Positions 42,330 through 55,642 of a stretch of 64,000 nt of DNA are shown here, in pieces. Below the pieces are notes generated by a model. The model saw nothing but the letters and a program-made list of their open reading frames with translations, had not been told where the DNA came from and ran no database searches. A program made the position numbers and the translations under genes. Every line of letters begins with the position of its first letter. Positions within the stretch are counted from its first letter, which is position 1. Source of the DNA: Cristatella mucedo (lineage: Eukaryota > Bryozoa > Phylactolaemata > Cristatellidae); contig WPIO01000039.1 of the NCBI GenBank assembly GCA_009760855.2, positions 2,504,501-2,568,500 of the forward strand, read 5' to 3'.

Positions 42330-43962
42330 TTGACACCACCATCAAAGACACTGGAACGGGTCGTGGCAGACCAGCTGAACTCGTATATCGAAACCTCACA
42401 CCTTGCTAGTAAGTTCCAGTCTGGCTTTAGAGCTAATCACTCCACAGAGTGAGCATTGCTTCGGGTATACAACGACATACTTAGGAATGCAGACATGGGT
42501 AGAGTGTCTCTTCTTGTTTTGCTCGATCTTTCGGCAGCTTTTGATACCATCGATCACAAAGTACTTCTAGAGCGCCTCTCATCTCGCCTGTGCATCACTG
42601 GCACTGCTCTGCAGTGGTTTAGGTCCTATCTCAGTGGGAGACTCCAGAGTGTTGACGTGAATGGACAAAGATCATCTGAAGTACCTCTAAAATATGGAGT
42701 ACCTCAGGGCTCTGTGCTAGGTCGTGAATGGACAAAGATCATCTGAAGTACCTCTAAAATATGGAGTACCTCAGGGCTCTGTGCTAGGTCCGGTCCTTTT
42801 CACCGTTTATACTCTCCCTCTCGCTGATGTGATTGCCAAGCACAATCTAGGCTTTCACTTCTATGCGGATGACACTCAGTTGTACCTTTGCTTTGATCCC
42901 TCCCAGCCTTCGAGCACCTCAAATTCTCTCAACTCACTTGCTGCATGCATTGATGACATCCGATCATGGATGGCAGCAAATTTTCTAAAACTTAACGATG
43001 ATAAAACTAACTTACTAGTTATGGGCAAACCTAGTGTTATTCAGAAATTGGAAAGGCTGACTTTCAAAATTGGCTCTGCCAGCATATCTCCAGTTGCATC
43101 AGCTCGAAATCTAGGTGTCATATTCCAAAGCGACCTCTCGTTAGACGACCACATCAGCTCCACAGTCAAATCAGCCTATTTTCAGCTTCATAACATTGCT
43201 AAAATTAGGGCTTGTTTAAATAAGGATACCACGTCCAAGTTGGTCCATGCATTCGTGACATCTCGTCTCGACTTCTGCAACTCACTGCTTACTGGCCTAC
43301 CAGCATGTGCGATCAGGCGATTGCAGCTGGTGCAAAACTCTGCAGCTAGGCTTGTCTGTCGTGAGCTTCGCAGTTGCCACATTACTCCACTTCTCGCCGA
43401 CCTGCACTGGTTACCAGTCAAGTAACGGATTGACTTCAAGGTTTTGTCGCTCACTTTTAGGTCTCTTCATTCTATGGCTCCAGCCTATCTTTCAGATATA
43501 CTACCCCATCAGGCAAAGCATCGTACCACTCGCTTTTCGGAATCCAACAGTCTAGAAATACCTCGTACAAACCTTAAATCTTTTGGAGACCGTGCATTTA
43601 GCTCGTATGCTCCCACAGCCTGGAACTCCCTCCCGACCTGCATCAGAACATCCCCTGACCTGACCACATTTAAAAGAAACTTAAAAACATACCTATTTAG
43701 GACAGCATTTAGTGGGTCCTTGTGATTCATCCTCAATGTGCTTATGCGTGCTGACACTGTTCATGCTGCCACTAACCACATTTGCATGCTGACCCAGTGC
43801 ATGTAACCCCTAACCATGTTATTCATTTTGTTTGTTTTTCAAGCATTATTTTACTTACTATTCTATTGCGTATCACTTTGCAGCTAATGTAAAGCGCTTA
43901 GAAAGAGATTAAGTTCTCTGAGGGCGCTTTATCAAGTGCAATATTATTATTATTATTATATT
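42330..43962 (+). mobile_element. LINE family A, longest copy, reverse transcriptase C-terminal two thirds
   Basis: This best-preserved copy of the family lacks the 5' half. Reverse transcriptase motifs in order: LLVLLDLSAAFDTIDH (first catalytic Asp), VPQGSVLGP, and [12 protein letters not shown] (catalytic YADD). The thumb and the C-terminal [18 protein letters not shown] region follow, then a 3' UTR ending in the GCGCTTAGAAAGAGATTAAG block and (ATT)n. Motif style and short-repeat tail fit the CR1/L2 group. It is broken by TGA near 42,450, a 67-bp tandem duplication at 42,656-42,789 that shifts the frame, and TAA near 43,425. Confidence 0.88.
42656..42789 (+). repeat. 67-bp tandem duplication inside the LINE reverse transcriptase
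   Basis: Two adjacent identical units starting CGTGAATGGACAAAGATC at 42,656 and 42,723. 67 is not a multiple of three, so the frame shifts at PQGSVLG. Confidence 0.95.
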
Positions 43963-46170
43963 TCTTAAATTGAATGAAGACAAGAAACTGCTAGTTTTAG
44001 TTAATCTTATTATTGTATGATGGGAAGTTCAAAAGATAAAAAATATGAACCACATCAAATGAGTCCGGCCCACGCAGTTCCTGTCCGTGCTGCACTGAAT
44101 CTGGGTTTTGTTCTAAATTGGCTTTTGTCGTAATGGCTGCACATACTCCACAGTCAAGTATGCCTACCTTTAGCCCTATACAATTGCAAAAATTTTGGCC
44201 TGCTTGGCTTAGGATTCAAGCAACTTTGAGCATGCATTTTCTTATTAAAACTCTTATTAAACTCAATAATGAAATGCCGTAATTACATGTCAGTGACATT
44301 ATTTGAGCCTGGAGATGGTGCTCGGTTGCTGAAATATAATGATTTGAAACTGGTTGTGTCAAAGTCTGCGATTATACGTAATAAAAACCCGAACTCATGC
44401 GATATTTAGTGTTTATGCTTTTTTATTTAAAAATGTATACACTCTAGCACATGCAGGATCACTGCATACCTCGTGGGTATCAAATTCACTTCTTTTCACA
44501 ATGGACACATCTCTCTGGTGCTGAGATTATGGGTGGTCTGTATTGCTGCCGTTCCTAAATTCCATGGCATACCTGAGTGGTACTGGCACTGCTTTTAGTC
44601 CTTATGAATACATCATTGGGCTATTTTAATCGGTATATATATAGAGAGCATCGGGGCAAGGAGTAGCACCCCTAAGCGGATTTTGGAGGCTAAGGATTAT
44701 TTATATATGTGCAAAAGCCACGGTAGCTCCGTCCTAATATTTCGTGGTGGAAGCGTTAGATAACTGCAGATGACCCCAGATTTTCACTTAGTCCTGCTTT
44801 CATTTATGGAGATTTAATTTATAGAGATCGTATTGATGAGCTATTTAACAAAGGATGCCTTGTTATTTGGATGGTTTTATTATAAAGCGTTTGGTGTTCG
44901 AGGAAATGCACGACTAATAACTAAGATGGTTGCTTTTTTATTGCACTTGCTAAAGTTTGGGCAGGTTATTGAGCAGTGCTTGAAAATCGAGCTAATAGCA
45001 AAAAAGTGGCGTACCGTAATTCCCACAACAACTATAAGAAATTACTTGCCCTCAATAGTTAGAGAAGTAATCGCTCTGGATGAGAACACGCGATGCCCGA
45101 AACATCGCTTTGCGGCAGCTTTATAGAAAATGTGTGGTAGCCTGCGGAATAGAACGAGCAGGATGTGAATCGGGTACTTAGGCCTACTAGTTTCGCTAGC
45201 AGAGACGAATCAAAAACAGACAAGTTCAGTTTTTGCTGGCAATATTTAATAACTGTAGGGCAAGGATGCATAGTCCATGATTAATTCCCCGGCTTTGAGA
45301 TTGGGAAACCTGATGTATGGATTTCGAAGCCAGTTTGTAAAACTTTGCAGGAGAACCTAAAAAGGCTACCTGGTAATCTGCTGGTGTCTGATAGGTTTGC
45401 GTTGACTGATGATGTGACGAATGAAGTGATCGCTTTTCGTGTACCTGATATATCCACTATGAAACTGTGTGACTGTTGCGACTTGCTTCTGGAGTTATGC
45501 CATACAAAATGGCACTTAGATAAACTTCTTTTCCGATGCTGGTTTAAATGCTTTGCTTATCCGAGAGACCTTGTTGGTAATGATGTCTGTACGACAAGTA
45601 TTGGGACTGTGGCCAACTCTTCCTTAATGTCCAATGAGGATCCATGTTCCTGGGATAATTCCCACGGTACTGATATGGCTGTGGTTCGTAAGGCACGTTT
45701 AAGGATAACAGGTATGACTGGTTGTCTATCTTACGAGTTCTAGATTTCCATAAATTTTCTTGGCATGTGTATCTGGTCAGGTAAGCTCCTGGTTGTGAGC
45801 CTCACAGTGTCTAAATTACTTCTTACGTGATAACCTGACGTCCGAACTATACCTAACATCAAAACCCCAGGAATCAGAAACATCAGTGCTAAGGTCACAG
45901 AAGCAAATGTTTTGGAGAACAATGACTAATTGTTGTTCATTTTGGCATACGTAATTAGGAACGCATAATTATTTACGAGTAGTAAAAATAAATTAAAAAT
46001 TGCTTCTCACTTGTAAATGTATGCAAAAGCTTTGCTGCCTCTCTGTAAATAAAGTTATCTACAGAGATAGCATAACGCCGCCAACAGTACCGAGTATAGT
46101 GTATGTCAGGCGCTTGCTTTCGTTCCCTCGTTAGAATATAGAATAGCTAATTTGAAGGACGTTTATGTGC
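43963..46170. other. Intergenic, no gene supported
   Basis: Short open frames at 44,833-45,126 and 45,345-45,743 have no recognisable domain, splice context or paralogue in the window. No LINE tail or SINE is clear. Confidence 0.55.
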
Positions 46171-46174
46171 TTGT

Positions 46175-46340
46175 TCGTGACATTTTATTTTGCAGACTTG
46201 CCGCACTGATTTGGTAAATATGTCAAAGTCCTCGCCTGCACTGAGGTCAAGGAAATGTATTTGATGACCGAGGTCCTAGAATCGAGCACAGTGGCATACG
46301 TGAAACACTTGAATAGAGAATAAATTCTCTTAGAATACTA
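46175..46340 (+). mobile_element. tRNA-derived SINE with LINE-A-like tail, degenerate
   Basis: Contains 'gaccgaggtcctagaatcga' (decayed B-box region), 'gtggcatacgtgaaacactt' and 'gaatagagaataaattctc', the same order as the copy at 63,070. Confidence 0.55.
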
Positions 46341-46423
46341 TGCATACGAATTGTACGCTTACATTGTTATCTCTAGCTTCAGTAGCTGTTACTGCTATGA
46401 GATGTGCTACCATGAATCTCATT

Positions 46424-46850
46424 GATAATAATGATAATACGTTTGATATAGCACCCTCAGAGAACTTAATTTTTTCTGGGCACTATAAATTTCTTGCGAA
46501 TGAAGCTCGTGAACCTTACTACTCAGTTCAAAGTGATTGTGCAAATAATAATTGTGTGCATCCACTTACCGCAGAGCAGCCAGCTTGTCATGGGAGTAAG
46601 AAGGGGATGGGAGTAAAAGAAATAATAGTAGTACATTTGTATAGTGCCCTTAAAGAATATAATCTCTTTCTAGGCACTTTAGATATGCCGCAAAACAAGT
46701 ATGCTCAAATGGTTACTGGCACCATGTTCAATGATAAGCATAACACGGTTGGACGTGAAATGCAAGGAGTCAGCATGCAAATATCCTTATTGGTAGCATG
46801 TAAAGTGTCATCACGCCTAAGCATACAAAGGACGAGTCATATGGACCTAC
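46424..46850 (-). mobile_element. Two degenerate LINE family A 3' fragments
   Basis: Tails start near 46,424 and 46,620. Blocks 'cctcagagaacttaat', 'ctttctaggcactttag' and 'gagtcagcatgcaaat' are recognisable. Confidence 0.55.
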
Positions 46851-47249
46851 TAAAATCAGGAAATCATAAAATGGACTGCTTCGCAGCCATGCTGTGCTGG
46901 TCTCATAGCTTGCGGATAGTGGTGGTCATTGGGAATGCAGCTCAACTTTGTATTTTTGCTGGATTAAAACGGATACTCATAGCTTAATTGTGTACTCAAG
47001 AGCTTAAGATTTCTCACCAGAAATTTACAGTTAGACTGAGGAATCACTAGCTGACATCATGCACAATCTAGAGCTATGCTTTAATGAGTGAACTACTGAC
47101 ACCTATTATTTCGAGCTAAGTCGAATTAAAAATCAAAGCTTATTTCAAATACTTACTGGAGTAATACAAAACAGCTCTGAGTTGCATTAGGATATACATT
47201 TGATAAAGTTTGTAAATATATAAAGTGATTGTGAACAAAGATTGGTCTA

Positions 47250-47700
47250 GGTGACGACCCACTGCAATAGTTTAAAACCTGCTTATCAGACCATGTTCAA
47301 TCCGTGTCATGCCGCTGCCAAATCTAACGGAGCGTACCAGTCACGTAGGAGCTCCACAATCGTCCATTTCCAGTTGTCCTTCGATGGTCTCTATTTACAC
47401 CAAGCCTCTAGTAAAGCTGATTGCTTTGGTGGGATTGGCTACCCAATCTCCCATGATATCCAGCAGTGCTTGTCCTGTAAGCCATCCAAGTCGGTTTCTG
47501 TTACTGATAAATTGAGCTCTTGCCATGCAGACATCCGATTCTAGATTTGGGCTAATTTCTATACCTTTAAAGACTGTAAAACCAAACTCCTACTTATCGG
47601 ACAACCCAAGTCTGCTGCTGTTCTTGGTGGCTCTACTTTGATAATTTCAGAAGCTGTTGTGCGACCATAATTATGTTATCTGAATTTTGATTCTCTCCTC
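47250..47700 (+). mobile_element. LINE family B fragment, degenerate
   Basis: Frames echo the RT region of the 59,802-60,266 copy (SIYTKPL near PQSSISSCPS, and 'tgccatgcagacatccgatt'). Confidence 0.5.
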
Positions 47701-47845
47701 GATTTCTGATAAAGATTGATAACCTTTGACAACTTCATTAATAAGACAGCTTTCACAGCTAACCATAAATTTCCATCTCCATCAAAAGAATTGCCGCTGT
47801 CTGCGGCATTGGCTGGCTCAGAATCTTACTAGCTTCCTCGCCATG

Positions 47846-49035
47846 TCTAGGATGATAATAATAATAGTAATAATAATAACAATAATAATAATAATGTACT
47901 TGATAAAGCGCCCTCAGAGAACTTAATCTCTTTCTGGGCGCTTTACATTTGCTGTAAAGTGAAATGCAATTGAATGGTAAGTAAAATCGTGCTTGAAAAA
48001 ACAAACGAAATGAATAATATGGTTAGGGGTGACATGCACAGGGTCAGCATGCAAATGTGGTTAGTGGCAGCATGAACAGTGTCAGCACGCATAGGCACAT
48101 CAAGGACGAATCACAGGGACCCACTAAATGCTGTCCTAAATAGGTGTCTTTTTAGGTTCCTTTTAAATGTGGTCAGGTCAGGGGATGTTCTGACGCAGAT
48201 CGGGAGGGAGTTCCAGGCTTTGGGAGCATATGAACTAAATGCACGGTCTCCAAAGGATTTAAGGATTGTATGAGGTATTTCTAGACTGTTGGATTCCGAA
48301 AAGCTGGTGGTACGATGCTTGGCCTGATGGGGTAGCATATCTGACAGATAGGCTGGAGCCATAGAATGAAGGGACCTAAAAGTGAGCAACAAAACCTTGA
48401 AGTCAATCCGTTACTTGACTGGTAGCCAGTGCAGGTCGGCGAGAAGTGGAGTAATGTGGCAACTGCGACGCTCACGACAGACAAGCCTATCTGCAGAGTT
48501 TTGCAGCAGCTGCAATCGCCTGATCGCACATGCTGGTAGGCCAGTAAGCAGTGAGTTGCAGAAGTCGAGACGGGATGTCACGAATGCATGGACCAACTTA
48601 GATGTGGTATCTTTATCTAAACAAGCCCAAATTTTAGCAATGTTATGAAGCTGAAAATAGGCGGATTTGACTGTGGAGCTGCTGATATGGTCATCTAACG
48701 AGAGGTCGCTTTAGAATATGACACCTAGATTTCGAGCTGATTCAACTGGAGATATGATGGCAGAGCCAATTTTGAGAGTCATCCTTTCCAATCCCTGGAT
48801 CACACTGGGTTTGCCCATAACTAGTGAGTTAGTTTTATCATCATTAAGTTTTAGAAAATTTTCTGCCATCCATGTGCGGATGTCATCAATAATAATAATA
48901 ATAATAATATTGCACTTGATAAAGCGCCCTCAGAGAACTTAATCTCTTTCTAGGCGCTTTACATTTGCTGCAAAGTGATACGCAATAGAATAGTAAGTAA
49001 AATGCGGATGTCATCAAGGATGGACGATCATAATT
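47846..49035 (-). mobile_element. LINE family A, 3' kilobase, interrupted by a nested copy
   Basis: (AAT)n tail, then the C-terminal region in several frames on the minus strand ([32 protein letters not shown]) up to the thumb region. It is interrupted at 48,890-49,002 by a second LINE tail. Confidence 0.85.
48890..49002 (-). mobile_element. Nested 113-bp LINE family A tail with 15-bp target duplication
   Basis: (AAT)n plus 'gcacttgataaagcgccctc' through 'gaatagtaagtaaaa'. TGCGGATGTCATCAA lies on both sides (48,875-48,889 and 49,003-49,017). Confidence 0.9.
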
Positions 49036-49084
49036 TTGTTTTTGCTGTGCCACGAAAAAAAGTCTGACTTTAAGCCTCTGCAAC

Positions 49085-49660
49085 TATCAGTGACTATGGC
49101 TACAAGGTTAGTCAACGAGTTCCACAGGTTTCTTTCTGACTCCTTTGCCGAAGGAGCTGCACAGGCTACAAATCAATCAGCAGAATCAAAGTAAAATTCC
49201 TACTCTGACCAATAAGGACCCCCGTGGCTTGGCTTGCTTATGTCTTGCTTAACTGATGCACCAGTTTCAGCGTCTCCTGGCCCTCAGGTTCTCCGTGGAC
49301 CATAAATTACCTTTTTCGTGTAATCTTATGCTTGAAGCCTGTTGGCTACAGAAGCTATTGCTCTGCAGATATAAAACGAATGCTTAAAAAAGTATTAGGT
49401 AACTACATCTCTTCATCTGCCATTTATTGCACGTAATTTCGAGTCGCCCTGAGCTGCTAATTCTACGGTATTCACATCCTCAACCCTTCTCTTGATTACG
49501 CCATGTGTCTCGCTTTCTCTCTGCTGAATGAGATGAAGTATGCTTCGCCAAGTACTCATATACAAAAGCTGCCTAGGCTTTGAGGTCGCTATAAACTCTC
49601 CTGCATTAAAACAACTTGTCGGTGTGGCATCTTGGATTGTAAGGAATTATTTAAAGTATA
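49085..49660 (+). mobile_element. LINE family B 3' fragment
   Basis: 'gactatggctacaaggttag', 'gatgcaccagtttcagcgtc' and 'ggttctccgtggacca' match the copies at 29,115 and 59,270. Confidence 0.6.
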
Positions 49661-52084
49661 AAAAGTCATAGCTAACCACCACTGGTTTGATGTTAAAAGC
49701 GACAGTTCAGCGAACTTGAAATTTAATCACCTTCAAGCCTAAAGGCTGAGTAAACTTATCACTTACAATCAAGTAAATGCCAAAGGCAAATATTAATCCA
49801 CCTATGATTATAAGTGATTCTCGAAATAGTAATAATAGGAAAATAGTTGACACGGGGCTTGCAAAAAACCCATGAGTTGCCATTTCAGTGGAGATCCAAT
49901 TCCACGGTACAAGTGCATGAGTTCGCCTATTACGAGAGGCACCTCGACCTCCGTTATGAGTCCATGAGTGAGGATGTCGCAAGCGACGCCTGCCTAGTTC
50001 TCGATGTCAGCGTTGCCTGCCTCCTACTGTACTGCATCCTCTTCACGGGTTTCGAGCGAAATCTGTACTTCTGCACCTGAATCTTGGCCCATGGGGTAAA
50101 ACCTCTGCAATCGTCGATCCTCCATTGGCCACAGATAGCAGCAGTGAAAGTCGTGAAAACTCTTCTGCCAATATACATACCAATGAGGCTTTTTGTTAAT
50201 CACCTTACCTGTCCAAGACAATGGCCTCACCAGGTTTGACCAAATTGAGGCACCTCAAGGCTTTGCATACTTGTAAGCCGTAGCAAACTGTCAGTCTTGA
50301 TCCGAGAGGGCTGTAACCAAGTGTCTCGGAATCGGATCCTGTCTGAGCTTATTTCTGACATCAATGGATGCTCTGGGAGAGAGCTCGTAAGTCACGCTTT
50401 CCTCGCGAGCAGAGTCGGGGTTCAGCGTCTGCTCCATCTTTGTGAGCAGAGGCCGCTAGATGTGGCCGCTAGCAGTTTCATGTTGAAGCGCCTACCCAAG
50501 TCTGGCAAGGACAGCTAAGACTTCCTCGAAGCTCTGTTGACTTCGAGTAATGATCCCAAAGCTTATGTTGCGTGATAAACGAACCAAAATGCAGGGGCTG
50601 TGGCAGTAGTAATTGCACCTACTGCACAATGTATTAAAATGAAACTTGCACAAGTTAATAATTTCAAATTTTTTGATGAATAATAGATTCTCCTTTTAAT
50701 TGTCCAAATTACGGGCAGGTTAAAATCAAAGCTGGTTGTAGACCCGATCTCAAATCATATGCACGTGGTCAGAATTTTTCTGTTTGCCTCGGCCAATAAT
50801 GCATAGCCTAGTAACTGCATTAATGTTAAGCAAGTAGTTTAGTGAAAATTCAGTTCGCAGTTGATAAATGTGCTTATTAGTGCCAAAATAAGTGAGGATT
50901 CACTGTGGAGATTGAAATTCTACTCAGAAATAGCACTGCTTCTGTACCTGCATTCGTGATTTCACTCATGTGAACTCGTTTTCAAATACATAATAATCGC
51001 AATCAATATTAAAAGAATTACCTTATACCTGTGAACTTCAAGCATTACAATGTGCAGTTTCAACTATGAGAGTGCATTTTGGAGCTAGATATGCAACCTA
51101 GCTAATTATCTCCCCTTTAGACACTCCTCATTGCTGTACCGTCCTCATAGTACTGTAATTATCGCACCAAGGACTCGGTCTTTGTTCACGTGACACACCC
51201 TAAGAGAACTGCATTCATTTTCCTTTCTCTGCATACGTCGAATCAAAAGTACATTCTCTTTTAAATCTAATAAACTGAGTTTAATTCTAATCATGCCTCA
51301 GCATGACTAAAAAATGAGAGATGGTGTTCCAAGAAAACTGATGAATGATTTCAGAATATTACACCTTCATTAACAGTATGAGGCCAAGCAATTTTTAAGC
51401 TCCATGGTTACATAATTTTCTATTTAAAAACGTTTGCGATCTAATTCGCAGTCATCCTCATGTTTTTATAATTTCTTCCTCTCTGTAGTACAGTTAAAAA
51501 TATAGCAGTGACCCTGTGCTGCTTTTCACAAGGAGTGAACTGGTAGCCCGATTGCGCCCGCTTTACTTTTAGGTCTGACTAAAGACATCATTCCGGATTC
51601 AATTGTATTTCTTATTGCTGTCTACGATACAGTATCTACATTCTTAAGTTTATTTTGGCTATGCGATGGCCACGAATCCGGAGGCACAGCAAAAGGCTTA
51701 TGAGGAAATAGTACAACAGATCGGGCAGGCTGAGGTGACTTACGACAAGCTTAAAGACCTTGGTTACCTCGACATGTGCATGGACAAAACCTTGAGAATG
51801 TACCCACCTGCATTGAGGTGAGCCTGTAACATAGTTCCAGCTTCCATGACAAAGCACTGCCTCCTTTGTGTTTCACATGGTCCCCTCACCTATTTCATGA
51901 GTAGGGAGAGCTAGCATTTCTGCTTCCGGCAGTGAAGGAGGAGCATTAGGTGGCACTTGAAGCCACTTTTAAGAATATTGCCATAAGTAGGCTTCGGTCA
52001 TGATCGTGGGCACAGGTGTGAGAGACCTGTAACCGCTTTCTGGAGTTATACTCGCCTAGAACATAGTACCAGATTGCATATGAT

Positions 52085-53990
52085 AGTGATAATAATAACG
52101 ATACTTTCGTATTGCATCCTCAGAGAACCTAATCTCTTCCTACGCACTTTACTTATGTTGTAAACAAATTATGGTCACATGGTTACTAATAGCATGCATG
52201 ATGTCAACAAGGATAACACGTTCAGAGGTGACAGGAACAGGGTCAGCATGCAAAGATGCCTAATAATAATATTACATTTTAAAGCAGACTCACAAAAATC
52301 AGTCTCTTTCTAGAAACTCTGAATCTGTTGAAAAGAAAGCATTATCAAATAGTAAGTGGTAGCATGCTCAATGCCAGCAAGCACAATATGAATAAAGGTG
52401 ACATGCAATAGTGGAAGCCTGTAGAGCGTCAGCATGCAAACAAAAAATCACTAGGACCCACTGAATGCTGTGACGAATAATTATGCTTTTTTAAATGTCA
52501 TCAAGTCAGGAAATGTTGTGACTACAATTGGTAGTGAGTTCCAGGTTTCGGGAGCATAGGAACTAAAGGCATGGTCTCCCAAGGATTTGAGGTTCATACG
52601 AGGTGCAGCTGAAATATTTGATATCGCGTCATGCGATGCCTAGCCTTTATGTGGAGTAGCCTAACGTTTAGATTTCTGGTGAGTGAGCTGGAGTCTGAGC
52701 ATAAAGGGACGTACAGGTGAGTGAGCGAACGTTGAAATCAATGCTCTGCTTGATTGGGAGTCAATGCGGATCGGCTTGAAGTTGTTTGATGTGGCAAAAG
52801 GGATGCACCCAACAGTCAAGCCTAGCTGCAGAGTTTTCCTTCCACTGTAAGCACCTTATTGCTTAACGCAAGCAGTGAGTTGCAGAAGTTGAGACGGGAT
52901 GTGACAAATGCATGGACCAATTTGGATGTATTATCGCAGTCTAAGCGAGCCCAAATTTAAGCAAAGTCATGTAGCTGCCAATATGCAGACTTTATTGTGG
53001 AGCGGAACTAATCCTCTGGTGCAATATTACTTTTGAACGGGACACCTACATTTCATCCATATGCACCATAAGATATGCTGGCAGACCCTATTCTGAGCAT
53101 TCAGATTGTTAACTTATTAGTTACACTTAGTGTGTCCATAACTAGTGAGTTGGTTTTTCGTCATTTATATTGAGAAATTTGGCTGATATCCATGTTTAGA
53201 TGTCAGCAATGCATGCAGCAAGGGAATTAAGAGAATTTGAAGTGCTGGAAGAGCTGGGACGGATCAAAGCAAAAATACAACTGAGTGTCATCTGCAGAGA
53301 AGGGAAAGCTTAGATTCTGCCTGGCAGTCACACCTGCTCAGGTGGAGAGTTTATACTGAAGAGAAGCTGACCAAGTACAGACCTTTGAGCCACGCTAAAC
53401 TTAAGTAGTTCCTTGGATGATTTTTGCAGTTTACATCAATAGTTTTAAATTTTAAATTTAAATAGTTCATTTACATAGCGCCCCAAGAGAACTTAATCTC
53501 TATTCAGGCGCTTCGCATGTGCCTCGGGGCTCGAGCCCACGACCTCAGTCAGACCTTGGTCGGGGCGAGAACCTTAACCACTAGACCAAACCAGCTCTGG
53601 AGTCTACATCTGAGATCGGGCCTAAACCATTGCAGTGAAATGCCATTGATGCCCAGGCAAGATGTGAGGTGTTCCAAGATGGATTTAGCGGTCAATAGTT
53701 CCGTACACTGCTGAAAGATCAAGCAGAGGGACCTCAGCTAAGTCTGAATTCAGGAGAAAGTCGTTATACAAGTGAAGTAATCCTAACTGGGATTTGATTA
53801 GCTCGAAAACTAGACTCGAACTTACTAGCAAGGGTTGAGTTTTGGTCATCTGACATAGATGAAAGCAGGCTGACTTGACTGGGATCTGATGTTATCGATA
53901 ACTGAAAGATCACTTTGAAAAAAGAAAATCAGATTTCGATCGGATGCTACCTTGGATAAGCAGATGTAGCCTATTGTGAGGAACATAGTT
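52085..53990 (-). mobile_element. LINE family A cluster in pseudogene intron (copy 2)
   Basis: Inverted LINE pieces corresponding to 33,331-35,790 but lacking some of its nested tails. Blocks 'gacccactgaatgctgtgac' and 'caagcctagctgcagagttt' are shared. Confidence 0.7.
53478..53602 (-). mobile_element. tRNA-derived SINE with LINE-A tail, copy-2 specific
   Basis: On the minus strand: A-box region 'tggtttggtctagtggttaa', B box 'gggctcgagcccc', then 'gcgcctgaatagagattaag' and 'ttctcttggggcgctatgta', which is the LINE-A 3' end. The corresponding site in copy 1 (about 35,460) lacks it. Confidence 0.8.
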
Positions 53991-55642
53991 TCCAATTTCT
54001 ATGTAAAAATGAGTTCGTTTATAAGTAGTATTTCGGCTTTATTTTCTTCTCATTTTAGAATGCAGGTTGCCATCCAAGTCCATGTAAGCAATACATGTAG
54101 CAAGCCAATTGGGAGAACTTGCAGTTCTGGAAAGCTAGGAAATAGCTAATAGTTGGTACAGCTGTGTGCAATCTTCCTAAAAAATGAAAGGCTTAGCTTG
54201 TACTTGGTGATTTCCTAGGCTAGAGGTAGACACAAATTTGCAGACGCGAATATACCAAGTGAGGATACTTGGGCACCGTATACTTTAGAGGCTCGTCGGA
54301 GGACTGTGGCTCATTGATATTAATAATATGTTATCTTGCACTGAGATGGAAAGGAAATTATTGTAGTGCAGTGCTAGTGATGTTCGGGGAAGATTGGAGG
54401 TACTCAAGAAAGATTTGGGGATAAATAATATCAAGCATTGTCGAAAATTCAGCATTAAAATATGAGAAACCCTCTATACATTCATAAGAAAGTCTTTCTA
54501 TCGCTACACATTCCATTGAATTTGATAGGAACAGCAGTAAGGATAAATAGCAGAAGTTGGTCAAGTTCTCCTGTCAAAAGACGTCTTTTCAAGGAGTGGC
54601 ATCAAAGTCGCTTTTTTGACCTGTGCAGAAACGATACGTGATTCTGGAAATATATTCATTATATTAGTTCTGCATTCAGCTCTTACGGCTTAGCCAGGCA
54701 GGGTAGGGGTAATAGAAAAATCCATCCTATAACTACAACTACCCATGCTATTGTGACGGGCCAAAGCGCATTCTTCTTCTGCCCTGCTCATGGCGACATT
54801 GAATCAGCTGGAGGTAACATGTGGTTATGCATGAGTCATCTAATATAGTTCTACTCAGAAAATATTTCTATTAAGGTATCGAGATGCTTTTAGCTTGAGA
54901 CTGAATTCCTTCTGTCGCACTGCTATGAGAGTGGGCATAGTGTGAGCCAATTTGATTTCCAGGCTTGACCAAAAGTGCAATAAAACGACCACAATCGGTG
55001 GAGTGACAATCACACAGGGTATAACCATGAACGTAATGGTATATAAGATGCATCATGACTCTGATTATGGGGAAGATCCGTTCAGTCTCAGGCCCGAGAG
55101 GTACTGCTGTTAAGAGCTTGATGCAAGAAATTTGCTCTTTATTGTTATATCTGCTTGGCATCATACTTGTATATTTCAGTTGTTGCTTTTAAATATCACG
55201 TTATTTATTTCGGTGGTTCGGCTTTAATTGCGAGTTTACACCTGAAGCCAAGGCTACGATTCATCCTTTCATTTATTTACCACTCAGTGCCGGGCCGAGA
55301 AATTCCATCAGCATGAGGCTGGCACTTTTAGAAGCCAAAGCAGCCATTGTTAATCTGCTTTCTAAATATGAAATTCGCACTTGAAAATAATTGGAGGTGT
55401 TTAACTCGTTAGCGAAACTACGTTCGCCTCTACTCTGGCTTCGGATATCATTCGGATGCTCGCACGTGCATTGCAGCAAAGATTTCTTTGCTCAGCTAGC
55501 ACAGCAGGGCGCATCACTAATAGTTAATGGTGTTTGTTTGTTCTTGCAGAATTCACCAATGAAATTTGGGGTGTCTTTCAGTCTCATCTCTCCAGCCAAA
55601 CCGATCAAACCCTTCTTCAGCAAGAGAAAGGCAACATCGTGA

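Larger units (their letters stand above)
51573..55642 (+). pseudogene. Cytochrome P450 pseudogene, exons 9-12 only
   Basis: Exon remnants at 51,573-51,817, 54,963-55,100, about 55,234-55,395 and 55,550-55,642 correspond to exons 9-12 of the intact gene. Damage is specific and fatal. The I-helix AGYDT has become AVYDT, an extra base shifts the frame after it, and ExxR has become KTLR. The acceptor before exon 11 is altered, the heme loop has PRNSISM instead of PRNCIGM so the cysteine ligand is lost, and a TGA ends exon 11. Exons 1-8 are not present upstream. The last exon is still open (FGVSFSLISPAKPIKPFF). It can only be a 3' fragment left by the segmental duplication. Confidence 0.92.

Noticed and set aside
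44833-45743. Two plus-strand ORFs of 97 and 132 residues
   Set aside because: No domain, no promoter or splice evidence and ordinary length for chance frames in this composition.
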